NCBI RefSeq assembly: GCF_020740795.1
Contig: NC_067312.1
Location: 66,112,905-66,176,904 of the forward strand
Source: Apus apus
Taxonomy: Eukaryota > Chordata > Aves > Apodiformes > Apodidae
Direction of reading: 5' to 3'
Length of the DNA: 64,000 nucleotides
In this document: positions 41,443 through 52,300 of the stretch, one piece after another
How the letters are laid out: each line of letters begins with the position of its first letter
How positions within the stretch are numbered: position 1 is the stretch's first letter
Translations under genes and position numbers: made by a program
The notes under the pieces: model-generated
What the model was told of the DNA's origin: nothing
Seen by the model: the letters and a program-made list of their open reading frames with translations, nothing else
Databases searched by the model: none

Positions 41443-43601
41443 TAATGTCTGTTAAATATTTCTATTGCTGAATGGGTTGGTTTTTTTTCTGTGTAGCTGC
41501 TACTCACAGAAGCTTGTGAGCATTGGATTAAACTGCTACCTACTGCTATTTAAGACCTGGGTACTGATAATGCAAAGGTTTGGGGCTAAAATGCTAGAAA
41601 CCTACTGTGAATCCAGACAGGAGTGTCAGACAGAAAACTGAACTAACTGTTGCCTATTTGGAAAAAAAGTGGAGAAATCATGACCTGTAACTATGTACTT
41701 TTCTAATACTGTATTTAAGTGTTTTGTTATGGAATTGAATATTAATTTTGGTATTGATATTATTTTTCTATGAAGACTATAACAAATGCCATTTTCTTAG
41801 CTCTCTGAACATTAATGACTTGACTATTTATTTTATTATTAGTGGGCTTCCCTTTAGAACTTGGGATATCAAACCTGTATTTTGAAATAATACTAATTTG
41901 GTAGCCTGGCCTGGCAAAATGTCACAGCAGTATAATTTCAAAAGAATACTAGAAGAATTTGGAGGCCTGATACGAAGAAACAGTAAGAGCAGTTTGTGAT
42001 TTTCCTTTAATACAAAATAATTCTATTTCGCATGAGTAACTCTTTCAGATATATTTAGAGTTTTGCTCCTATTTATCACAAATTACAGAAAACGTAAAAA
42101 TTTAAAGTATTTCAAAACATTCTTATGTCCTCATTGAAAGTTGCATTATGATAGCCAGCCATTGAGGTAGGAAGTATTTCAGGTCGGAGGTTCAGAAGCA
42201 GACATCCAAAGCTTTTTAAAAACCACAGCATGGTATTGCTCACTCAGAAGCTCCTAATTTTTGGTCATCTCTTGCCTTTCCATTTTTGTGGCATTACTCT
42301 GGTTGGATTGTCATAATCAACAATTCATGTTGTTCATCAAATGCAACTGATCACTGAATCTTTCTCTGCTGATAGCAAAGCTGCAATGCAGCCAAAGGTA
42401 GGAACCAGGGTGTCAGAACTTTGGTTTAAATCCTTCTCCTTAAAGAAGAGGGCATGGGCAGGATGTAGAAGATCTTACAGCTTTTCTTTCCAGCCAGCTT
42501 CAAGGCAGGCTAAGACTTCTCAAGCAGCCATGTCAGTATCAAAGCTGTCATTGAGCAGAAGCAGCCCTAGATTCCTGGTGATAAGGCAGTACACTCTGAG
42601 CCCAGGCACACATTTATGCTACCTGTTTTGACTAGCCTAGTGAGCATTCCTGGAAGTTTCTGGATAAGCAGGGAAGTCCAAAAAAGTGCATTATTTCTTT
42701 ATCCAGCAGAAATGTGGCTTTTATATATAGCATCCCACTCTTAACTTGCTAGCTTGAACTATATGCCATGTATAGGTTGTTATGAGTCTGACTTCCAGAG
42801 GTTCATACTCTAAAGAATCTCTTTATAGCCTCCAATTTAACACCTTCCCATTCTGTAAGGGCAACGAAAAATTAAAAGATGAACAAATGCTTTGACAGCT
42901 AACATACAGTCTGCTTCTGGATCTCTGGTGATATATTTTCATTCACATATCAAATGAAATGTTGAGCCTGGATGTTCCATCATCTCAGCTCCTAGTTTGG
43001 AAGCTTAGTAACAATAGTTAAATAATTCAAATGATGGGAGAGCTAAAAAAACCCCACAACTTGTTATATTCTTCGTGGAAAATCCGACTTTTAAATGAGA
43101 ATTACCTGTGTATTACAGACTGTTTAAATCTACTATCTTCCCTTAAATCAAGTCCAGGAGACTAGAAATAATTTTCAGATACACACTTGAATCAACTGTT
43201 TCATAACTGAAGATTTTTTCATAATCTCACCTGAAAACTGTTTCAAATTCATGCTGGTAAGGTCCATAATGAATTGGCTCCTTTCCTACAGGGCCAAAGT
43301 ACTTTCTCTTCTGTGTATCTCTTAGTCCATAAAACATGAGCATCTAATAATCTAATACTTTGTTAGTATCAGTGGGTTCTTTCTGTCCATCAGGATTTCT
43401 CAAGAGGAGGAGAAATTCCTTGAAACAACTCGTAATAAACTGGTTATGATGTTCAGTGGAAAACTTAAATTTTGTTCTTAATTTTAATACCTGATCTGGA
43501 AAGATTTGTTCCGCTTGAGAAATCAAGTTGACAGGACCCTTGAGCTGTTAAGTGTTCATTTCATATCTGGAACTTGAGCATCTCTAAATATTTTCATTGT
43601 G

Positions 43602-43607
43602 AATAAA
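43602..43607 (+). terminator. Candidate polyadenylation signal for FSD1L
   Basis: AATAAA 2.2 kb after the FSD1L stop. A second AATAAA is at 44104-44109, and the variant ATTAAA is near the stop at 41527-41532. Which is used cannot be told from sequence. Confidence 0.45.
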
Positions 43608-44253
43608 GTTAATTGTAATCTCTTTTGCAGAGGAAAGTGCAAAACAATTCCCTGTTTAACTGTACCTTCCTCTGCCATTTTAGTGTTTTGGGTCTTGAAA
43701 TTATGGTACTGGAGGGTTGGTTCTTAAATGTTAACAGCGTCCTGAATCTGTTTCACACTTTATGTACAGATGATGTTGTTATCCAGATAGCCTGTGTAGT
43801 AATCTTAAATATTTCTTCCTCCTTTATTTCCTTTTTACTGCAATGAACACCTGACTGTCAGTTCTAGGGGCTCAGCTGCTGTGAATTCAGTGGTATGTGA
43901 GGGAGTGAGACTTGAAGGCTTGGACCCTGGTGGTGTTTAGAGAAAGGAAGATTATGACAGATGCTTCTTGTTTTGAGACTCGTTCTGCTGAATGACTCTG
44001 GTAAACAGACATTGAAATAGTCTAGTACCTGTTGACGCTGCCCAGTCACTGGCTTGATCTTGGGTGTTCAGTTACAGTTCCTATTTAGGCTTTCCTTTTT
44101 GGAAATAAAGGGAATGTTTACAAGAATTTAATGTGTAATGACAACAAACCATGAGTAATCTCCAACCCTACATAAGAGCATATAAATTATTAAGTTCTTT
44201 TTTGAGGAAGTTGTAGTGCAACCTGCAAGGTAAATTTGATATGCACAATGTAA

Positions 44254-44399
44254 AAATGTAATTTTTCTTGGACAGTTATAAGAAGGCTTAAGTATTTCAT
44301 ACTGTGACTTGTGACTCGCAAGTTTTAAATGTAATTTTTCTTGGACAGTTATAAGAAGGCTTAAGTATTTCATACTGTGACTTGTGACTCACAAGTTTT
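44254..44399 (+). repeat. 73-bp tandem duplication
   Basis: Two adjacent 73-bp copies containing gtaatttttcttggacagtt and aagtatttcatactgtgact. I see one difference (gactcgcaag versus gactcacaag). It lies between FSD1L and FKTN. Confidence 0.93.
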
Positions 44400-45795
44400 A
44401 GTTTAACGGATGTCCTAGATGAACTTAATGTGAATTTTTACCCTTAAAAGATGAGTTTGTAATATAATAGTTTGCACAGATGTCAAATTTTTGCTGCTAA
44501 CAGCTAGTCCAATTGTTTTTAGTAAATGGGGATATGAAGAATTGCCTTAAGCACTTTAGATTATTTTTTTTTTAGAGTCTTTTTTTCTGAGCTAGTGTCT
44601 GTCCTTACCAATATATTGGTGATACTTCATTGCAGTTGGCCCACTGTTTGTACTTGCAGCTAGGGAGGGATGCATGCAGCCTATGAAGTTACTTTTTTCC
44701 TAGGGAGTCCACTTCAGGGTCCGGAGGCATTGTTCTTTGGCAGGGGAGTAGACCTTTTGAAGGTCTGTAGTTTTGCCCAGCAGTTAATGCTAAGTATAGT
44801 ATGCCTGGTGACTTTAATACTCCTTGAGCCTCTCTCCCCTGGAGTTGATGCTCTTTGGTGGCTCGACAGGAGTTTTCTTCTGTATGACCAAAATGAGATT
44901 GAATTTAAAAGAAAACCAAACATTGGTTACTGGTAGTATTTCAAAGTCAAAATAACTTCAGAATAAGGAATGAGGAACTGAAGGTTTCCTTTGAATTTCT
45001 AATAGATCAGAAAACTGTAGCTTTCATTGTTTTCATGGAGAGATGTGTGAACTGCAGGAGGGGATGTTAATTTCAGAAGGGATGATTTAAAATCATCCCA
45101 GTGATAGGTGCTTCTCCACATACCAAACATGGATGGCAGAGGTTGACAGGATTATTTCTTTAGCCATCCTCTAAGCAAAAAAAAAGTAGAGGCTAATGTG
45201 CAAATCCTCTTTCCTCCCCCCTGCAGTCTCCCACGCTGCCGCTGTTTTGTATTAAGACTGGAGAAACTAACCGGTTCCGTCAGGAAGAGCATCTAACTTA
45301 GCAATATTTTAGTCCGATAACAGGTTATAAACGTGACACTTTGACAGACACTTGTTCATCATTGCCACCCAGCCTCCCTGGAACTCTTAACAGTCTGGAT
45401 GCCCTGCTAGAGGGGGAAGCCTGGGTGTGGTTTTCCCTTCTGCCGAGCCGGGCTGATCCTCCATCGCCTGGTGACCCCGCAGCAAGGCCGGTGCGGGGTC
45501 TGCCCAGGCACTGCCTGCCCGTACCTCAGGTATCGTCTGCCAGCTTCCCCCCTCGCCCCCCGGAGAGCACCCCGAGGCAGGAGGCGGCCTCTCGCTGCCC
45601 ACAGCTCGGAGCCGCCTGGGAAACCGCCGAGTATTTCCATGTCTTTGACTTGTGTGTGATGCAAGCTTTTTGTATTAATACAGAAGTTTGAAATCTGACG
45701 TCTTGACCTGTTCCTTTGCTTCGGGGAGGCTTGGCGGGGCGGGGCGGAGGGGCCGGGAGAGCCCTGTCCTGCCGCGCAGGCGCGCGGGGCGGCGG

Positions 45796-46015
45796 GCGGC
45801 GCTTCCCGGGGCGGCGCTTCCCGGGGCGGCGCTTCCCGGGGCGGCGCTTCCCGGGGCGGCGCTTCCCGGGGCGGCGCTTCCCGGGGCGGCGCTTCCCGGG
45901 GCGGCGCTTCCCGGGGCGGCGCTTCCCGGGGCGGCGCTTCCCGGGGCGGCGCTTCCCGGGGCGGCGCTTCCCGGGGCGGCGCTTCCCGGGGCGGCGCTTC
46001 CCGGGGCGGCGCTTC
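45796..46015 (+). repeat. 15-bp GC-rich minisatellite in the FKTN promoter
   Basis: Fourteen to fifteen identical head-to-tail copies of gcttcccggggcggc. I saw no substitution between units. Each unit carries a GGGGCGG Sp1-type GC box and a CCCGGG site. Because 15 is a multiple of three and no frame holds a stop, several six-frame ORFs with five-residue repeats arise here; they are artefacts of the array. Confidence 0.97.
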
Positions 46016-46231
46016 GCCAACGCCGGTCCAGGCCGCCGGGCGGCTGGAGCTGCGCTGCGGGCCAGGCCGGCCTGGCAGCGGGAGCCTGACGGGCCGTGCC
46101 CCGGTTGTGCGTGCCGGGAGGGCCGGGTGAGGCGCGGGGGACGGTCCCTGCGGGCTGCGCGGCGGTGCGGGGCCCGGCTCGGGGCGGCCTCCGCTGCCGG
46201 TGCGCGGGGAGGAGCTGGGAAGCGGGGGAAG

Positions 46232-46285
46232 ATGAGCGACGCGGCGCTGCTTCCAGCCGGTGATCGACATCGTCCCGAAGACTAA
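46232..46285 (+). other. Upstream ORF (17 codons) overlapping the fukutin start
   Basis: An ATG at 46232 with A at -3 opens a 17-residue ORF ([17 protein letters not shown]). Its TAA stop shares its last A with the fukutin ATG, giving TAATG. It would sit in the fukutin 5' UTR only if this stretch is exonic in the mRNA, which the sequence alone does not prove. The peptide resembles nothing I know. Confidence 0.55.
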
Positions 46286-46389
46286 TGCAGAAAATCAATA
46301 AGAACGTGGTTTTGGCGCTCCTTTCGCTGACCAGCCTGGTTTTCCTACTCTTCCAGTTGTACTATTACAAGTTCTACCTGTCGCAGAAG
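46285..46389 (+). CDS. FKTN: FKTN coding exon 1 (residues 1-35), signal anchor
   Basis: Encodes MQKINKN, the hydrophobic signal-anchor segment [17 protein letters not shown] and the juxtamembrane [11 protein letters not shown]. Donor GTAAGG, phase 0. The start context is weak (C at -3, C at +4). It was chosen because the next residues align with the human N-terminus ([13 protein letters not shown]). An upstream ORF ends on this ATG. Confidence 0.95.
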
Positions 46390-49300
46390 GTAAGGGAGAG
46401 CTGCCCCGCGCGGGCTTGCCTCTCTGGCATAACCCGGTGTCATGCCGGCTGTCTCCGGGCTCCTCTCGGGCACGGCTGAGCTTCCCTCGCGTGGGCGGCA
46501 GTTCCCGCAGTGGTGACACGAAGCGGCCGGGGAGCCCGAGCAGGCTGGTGGTGGCAGCTGCAGGGTCCGACTGCAGTTGTCAGCCTGAAACTCCCTTCTT
46601 CGTGTCAGAGACTTCCCGTTCATTCTGAAATGCGCTGCCGCTCGGTGTTCTCCGCTGCAGGCTTGAGCCACCAGGATTTTTAACCTTCACAAGCCCTCCT
46701 ACTCCTGTTGATAAGTGTCTTTTCTTGGAAGTGAGCTCAAACCAAGGCCTATCTTAGGGCTTTTCCGAAGAAACAAGGAATGCAGCATGTGTTAGTTGCA
46801 GGCTTTTCAGCCTTTTTAATAAACCTTACCTTTTACCACAGGTATCCTAGTGCTTTGTGATACAATGCTCATAATTTTCTAGATATGACAGATCAAATCT
46901 TGCTTTCATGCCACCTATTGAGTGTGATTTTCCGTGATGAAAGAAGAGATGTCACTATAAATTAAATACTTTGCTCATAATTTGCAGTTGCAATTTAAGC
47001 CGAACAAAGGAATTAATTGTCTTTTCACAGAAAAAAAACCACATAGGTATCATGTTTCCCAAGTTTGCTTTCTTTTGGTGAGGATATTCTTAATAAATGC
47101 AGGCAGTCTTCACACTAGGTGAAACCAAAACCTTTGGCATTTTTCTGAGTAGTTTCAGATTGTAAGCAACAGGGCTGAGGATAAGAAATTCTTCATCCTT
47201 TCAAAAATGCTAAAAGCTGAGCCAACAACTGCCTTGGCTTTATCGTGTGAGTAAACTGTCTCAAATTTAGTTCTCTAGGATAACATTTGTAAAGACTGAG
47301 GCATAGTCCTGCTGTCTTTCCCCCAGTGCTGTTTGCCTAACAGGGTTTGTGTTTGTCATCTTCCTATTCTACATTTAGCCACATATTGACTTAGAAACTT
47401 GAGGCCTGATCATGCAATCCATGCGTGTCTGGAAGTCCCTAAGGCTTGTGCTGCCCTGCTACATGCACTAAGCCAGAGCAGTTGTTTATGATTTCACGTT
47501 CAGTACTGTAGTTGAGTGGAGACACAACCACAGCCATAATTATAAAGTGCTAACTGGATAAATGACCTTGAATATCCTGTAAAGAAACCCTAAGCAGGAA
47601 TTGAACTGAGACTTACTTTCTTTTTCTTTACCTATTCCCTTCTTTGATATTTTTAGAATGGAGCAGTTTTTTCCAAGGTCAGAGGAAGCCAGTCAGGTCA
47701 AGACAGCACGAGATGGGTATGTACAATGTCACTGGTGTATATAGGTCTTCTGCAAGTCTCAGAAACTCATACAGGATTGCAAACTCAGGATACACTTCTC
47801 TTTCCTCTTCATGGGAGATTTTCTAATATTAATGACTAAAAGATACTTTCTTCAATGGCTAAAGTTCTGAAGTGTTTTAAGAGAGAATTTTAAAAGAGAA
47901 ATAGTTACAGTTTAGCAGCCTTTACTTGAGCAGCCCTTAGTAGTGTTGTTAAAAATTTAAGAATGAAAACGTGTTCTTTTTAATATAAGAGTTTTGGTCC
48001 AGACTTGTGTGTTCTCTCAGACTGAGAACTGAAAAGCTGGGTTTGTTTGACATGCAGCTTGTTGGATAGTCAGTAGCATGGTAAAAGAATCAGCTGCAGG
48101 ACTCAGGTCGCATAATACCCCTCCAGTTATTTAACCTGCTGCTCAGTGTTTCGTGTTTCTTGCTTATGCTGGGTCATGAAGCATTTCACAAGCAGGAAAA
48201 TGTCACATTTCAGCATTCACCAGTTGCTGTATTCCAGTGTTCAGGAGCAGTGTTAGGAGTGCCATTATGTACCTGAAATGTGATATTTTTTTGTGGTTCG
48301 TTACTTCAGGTTTGCAGGATTGAGTGCAACCAAAGTGCCTTAGGGAACTGCAATCTCAGTTATGATATTTGTCACTAGCATTTGTTTGGAAACACTTCTA
48401 CAGAAGTCTTTTGTTAACAGATCTCCCAGTGGAAAAGCAGCACAGATGGTTAAAGAGTATGACACCCTGGGAGCTGGCTGCTTTTCACTTTGGATGCGGT
48501 TTTGGTAATATTGCTAGCTAGTAAAATAGCCACTTAAATGCCTGGTTTCTGCTAAGCAAGAAGAAAGGTGCTCTAGTTAAGAGCTGTTCTTGAGAGTAAT
48601 CCAAACCAACATCTCTGTGGACATCTGCTTGCTTTCTCCAGGAATGTCTCTCTACTTTTGGAAGTGTCACCCCATGGAACTACCTACAAGGTGCTAGGTG
48701 ACATGGTGGCAGTGGTCTTCCAGTCTGCCAATCTGTGGACAGAGTTCTCATTAAGCTTTTAAGTTGATATTGCAAGATCATTAGTAACAAAGCAGAACGC
48801 TCCACAGTCCTGTCTTAGACCTGTTGCTCTCCAAGCTTTCTTCAGAGTCTCTGCATGATGGGTGTGAAATGCTGTGTTTGAATGTTTCTCTTAGCTTCTT
48901 AACATCATTAACATGTCTTTCTACTGATTATGGAAGTTTCAGCTAAAAGTGTTTGTTTCCCTGGAGGATTGATGGGGAAAAAAATAGATGTTCTTGCATA
49001 GATCTGCTACCTGCTCATCAGTCTGATCTGCTGGTGTTAGTTACAGAGATAATGCTCCCACGTCACTGACACTTAGATCTCTGTGTAGCTGAAATCACCA
49101 AGAAGCTGGCCTTGCTTCTGCTGGTGCAGCACATGTAGTGCTGCTGCCTAAATTCACTTCGTTGATCCACATTCTGTCTTCATTCATGTTTTTATGTCTT
49201 TCTGAAGCCAAAGGCCTGTGCCAGAGTTGGAGGTTGGCCTTGGATTCTGGTGGAACAGATTGAGCAGCTGGACAGAAGAGTCATTACAGTTTCAATTAGA

Positions 49301-52300
49301 AAGCCAGGGTCGTATTGGTGGGCAGGTAGCTTGGGCAGTAGGCCACTCTTTTACCTCATCACACCTCTTCTACAATCCTTGAGATTGTAACAGACAGAAA
49401 GTCTGATAGTGCTGTTCTAAGCAAATATTCTTTCATATTAGAACAGTACTTAAAGTAATTAAATTTGGCTGTTGCAGTTAAATACATTAGCTGCATTTTT
49501 AATAGCAGGTTGGCTATGATTGCTGTGTATCTTCTGTGTGCCATGAACATTTAAATGTACTTGATTAAAATTCTGCATTGAGTCAAGTTGATAAATCCTC
49601 TCATCAGGCACAGGGCTTTCTTGCTGCAGCTTATGCAGGGTTGCCATGCCTGAATGCCCTGGCTACACTTGTATCCAAAGGCTGTCTACCACTGACTTGT
49701 TACTATCTCACTGAATTGCTCTTCCCACACAGCAGTCATTGTGCCTGAGGTCTGGGGATGCTGCTTGGCAGTGGGTCAAGTGCCTTGCTAAAGTCAAGGT
49801 GGGAACAGTGTCCATTGCTCAAGCTTGCCCACATACTTCTTCAAAGGCAGTTGGTGTGATAAGGTGCAGTTTGCCTTTGACTGGCTTTCCCAATCACATC
49901 CTTGTCTTTCATATACTTGGATGTGACTTTCCAGGGGCCTTTTCTCTACAAGCTTCCTGGGGACTGAGATTAAGGTGACCACAGTTCCCCATATACTCCT
50001 TTATGAAGATGGCTTGAGATTTCCTTTTTCTTAGACTTGAGAAACAGCTCCTGATTACCACAGCCTTTCAAGATGTTGCAGAGCAGCCTTGAAATTACAT
50101 CAGCCAGCTTCCTCAGCACCCACATGTCCATCACATCTCATCCTATAATCCCTGATATTCAAGTGCCTTTCAATTCAACTGAGAACTGGAAAGAATCTTG
50201 AATTTAATTTTAGAGACCTGGAAAGCCTGAGAGCATCCTGTTCTTCTCAAAGAGAAAAATTCTATTTCTATGATTCTTCATGGAAGTAAAACACACACTC
50301 AAAAAATGTATCGGGAGATAAGATTTTCTTCTCTCAGTGGGTTGGGTTTTCACCTTCTGTTGAAGAGTTCTCATGTATTAACCTTTGTTTAAAGATGGTA
50401 TTTTTAACTTCTAATTTTATCTTCTGTCAAACAGCATGTGGTCAATAAGTTCCTAGGCTTAATATCCAGTCACAATATACCAGTGTATTTGATCGATCCT
50501 TTGATTCTGGGACTGGTTGATAAAGACATTGAACAGATCAGAAGTTCTCCTGATGGCCCCAGTCCAGAATGCAAGTACTTTTGTGCTCCAAGAGACTTTA
50601 CTACGTTTGCACTACTGGACAAAACATGGAAACATGAAGTAAGTGCCTTTTCTTCAGTTCACATTTGTGTATTTTAATGCTTTTGACTGATCTATGATTT
50701 TGAGACATAATGCTTTCATGTTTGTATAAAGGCTGCTGAATTACATGTGTGGAAATCTTGTAAAGGTATTGGTAGAGGAAACTATTTTTAAAAGTAAAAA
50801 GTGCCTAGATACAGTAAGAATAATTTACAGATAACTAAGAGTTTTTGAAAGCTGTCTGCAGTATTCATAAACACTTGTAGTAAGAGGCCATGCCAGAAAG
50901 AAAACAGAAAGAGGTCTGTTAAGAAGGAAAACCTTAAGCCTGTAATGTAGGTACAGCTGTAATAAATCTCAAGTTTGGGGATCTATCAAGGAGGAAATGC
51001 AGGTAATGATTTGACAGGGCTAGAAAGATTATTGTAATCTGCTGCCTTATTACTTTTTTTAGTGCATTCATGTGCTTAACACCATTTTATTTTGTGATGT
51101 TTGGAGATTTTTAAGTAAGTGTGTTAAAAATAGAGGTGTAGCATGTGATGAAGGACAAAATGGAATCCAAGATTATTTCATCAGCGAAGTGTCACCTGGA
51201 AATACATCAGTGACAAACATCTTTTTTTCTTCTTTTTTTTTTTTAATTTCTCTTTAAGAAAAAAGCAGTACACATTAAAATGGTCTGTGGGTCTGTGACT
51301 ATTTTACTGAAGGAGTCCTGGGTAAGTGAAGGGTAGTGGCACTCTGAAACTGGTCAGGCAGTTGTTTTACCCACAGCTGTAGAGAAATTAAAGAAACTGA
51401 CAATAAGGTTGTGTGGTAGCACACTACTATAAATCCATCTCCCTTTTCTTTTGTGGCTCAGTGGTAATATCTGTAGCATCCAGAAAGTAAGTTGATATAC
51501 CTGTATAAAGTAGCTTAAGGGGGGTAATTTAAAAGTTCTTCACATGATGATTGGGTCTTTTTTTATCAGCTGGAATTTCATTCCTTTTTTCTATGGAAAT
51601 GTGAAAGCCTGTTACCTAGTGCAATGTTTAGCCTTTGCTGAGATTTATACAAATATTTAGGTACATCATTAAATAAGATTTTGCAGTAATTGTTTTTGTA
51701 TTAATGGTATCATTATTCAAGGACTTCTGAGCACCAAGTTTGGCACAAGAGAAAATGGAGAGAGCAGTTTGAGGATGGAGAAGAGGGTGCTGTGGCAAGG
51801 AGTAACCCTAGTGCAAGAATGGCTTATAATATTTTTTTTTTGTTCTATTCAGTAGCTGGGATTTGAGTCTGACTTTGAGTAATCGAGTAGTTTGAGGGGC
51901 AGAATTTAAGATACAGAAATACACTTGCTGGAATTGCTTGTGGATGCTGGTCTTTGAGGTCTTAGAAACTTGGGACTAGTTTGTACCTAAGTCTGAGTAG
52001 AAAATTTAAATGGAGAATAGTGTCAGTTAATAATAAACATTTAGCATTCAATTTTGCTTTATCTAATCTTTAGCTTCTATTGCTCTTCCTGTCTCTCCCT
52101 CTCCCTTATAGGTGGGCCTTTTTAGAACTGCTGAGAAAATGGGGTTCCAATGGCTAAAGATTATAAACAAGGACCCACGCTTGGATGGGATGGATGACCT
52201 ATCAGGGATTGAAATTCCCTTGCACTACATTTTTAAACTGGCATCTCATGCCATTCACCTGGTGGTCTTCTATGAGAGGAGTGGTAATTATCTCTGGCAT

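Larger units (their letters stand above)
41443..45419 (+). other. FSD1L 3' UTR and FSD1L-FKTN intergenic region
   Basis: AT-rich sequence of about 4 kb. The 3' UTR probably ends after one of the polyadenylation signals listed. The 73-bp duplication is the only structure of note. Confidence 0.75.
45420..46560 (+). promoter_or_regulatory. CpG-island promoter region of FKTN
   Basis: A GC- and CpG-dense stretch upstream of and over the first coding exon of FKTN, with many GC boxes and no clear TATA box. It contains the 15-bp array. Any noncoding 5' exon should lie here, but I could not place it with confidence. Confidence 0.85.

Noticed and set aside
45407-46298. Long GC-rich ORFs on both strands with five-residue repeats
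   Set aside because: They arise from the stop-free 15-bp array being open in several frames. No family similarity, and the FKTN promoter explains the region.
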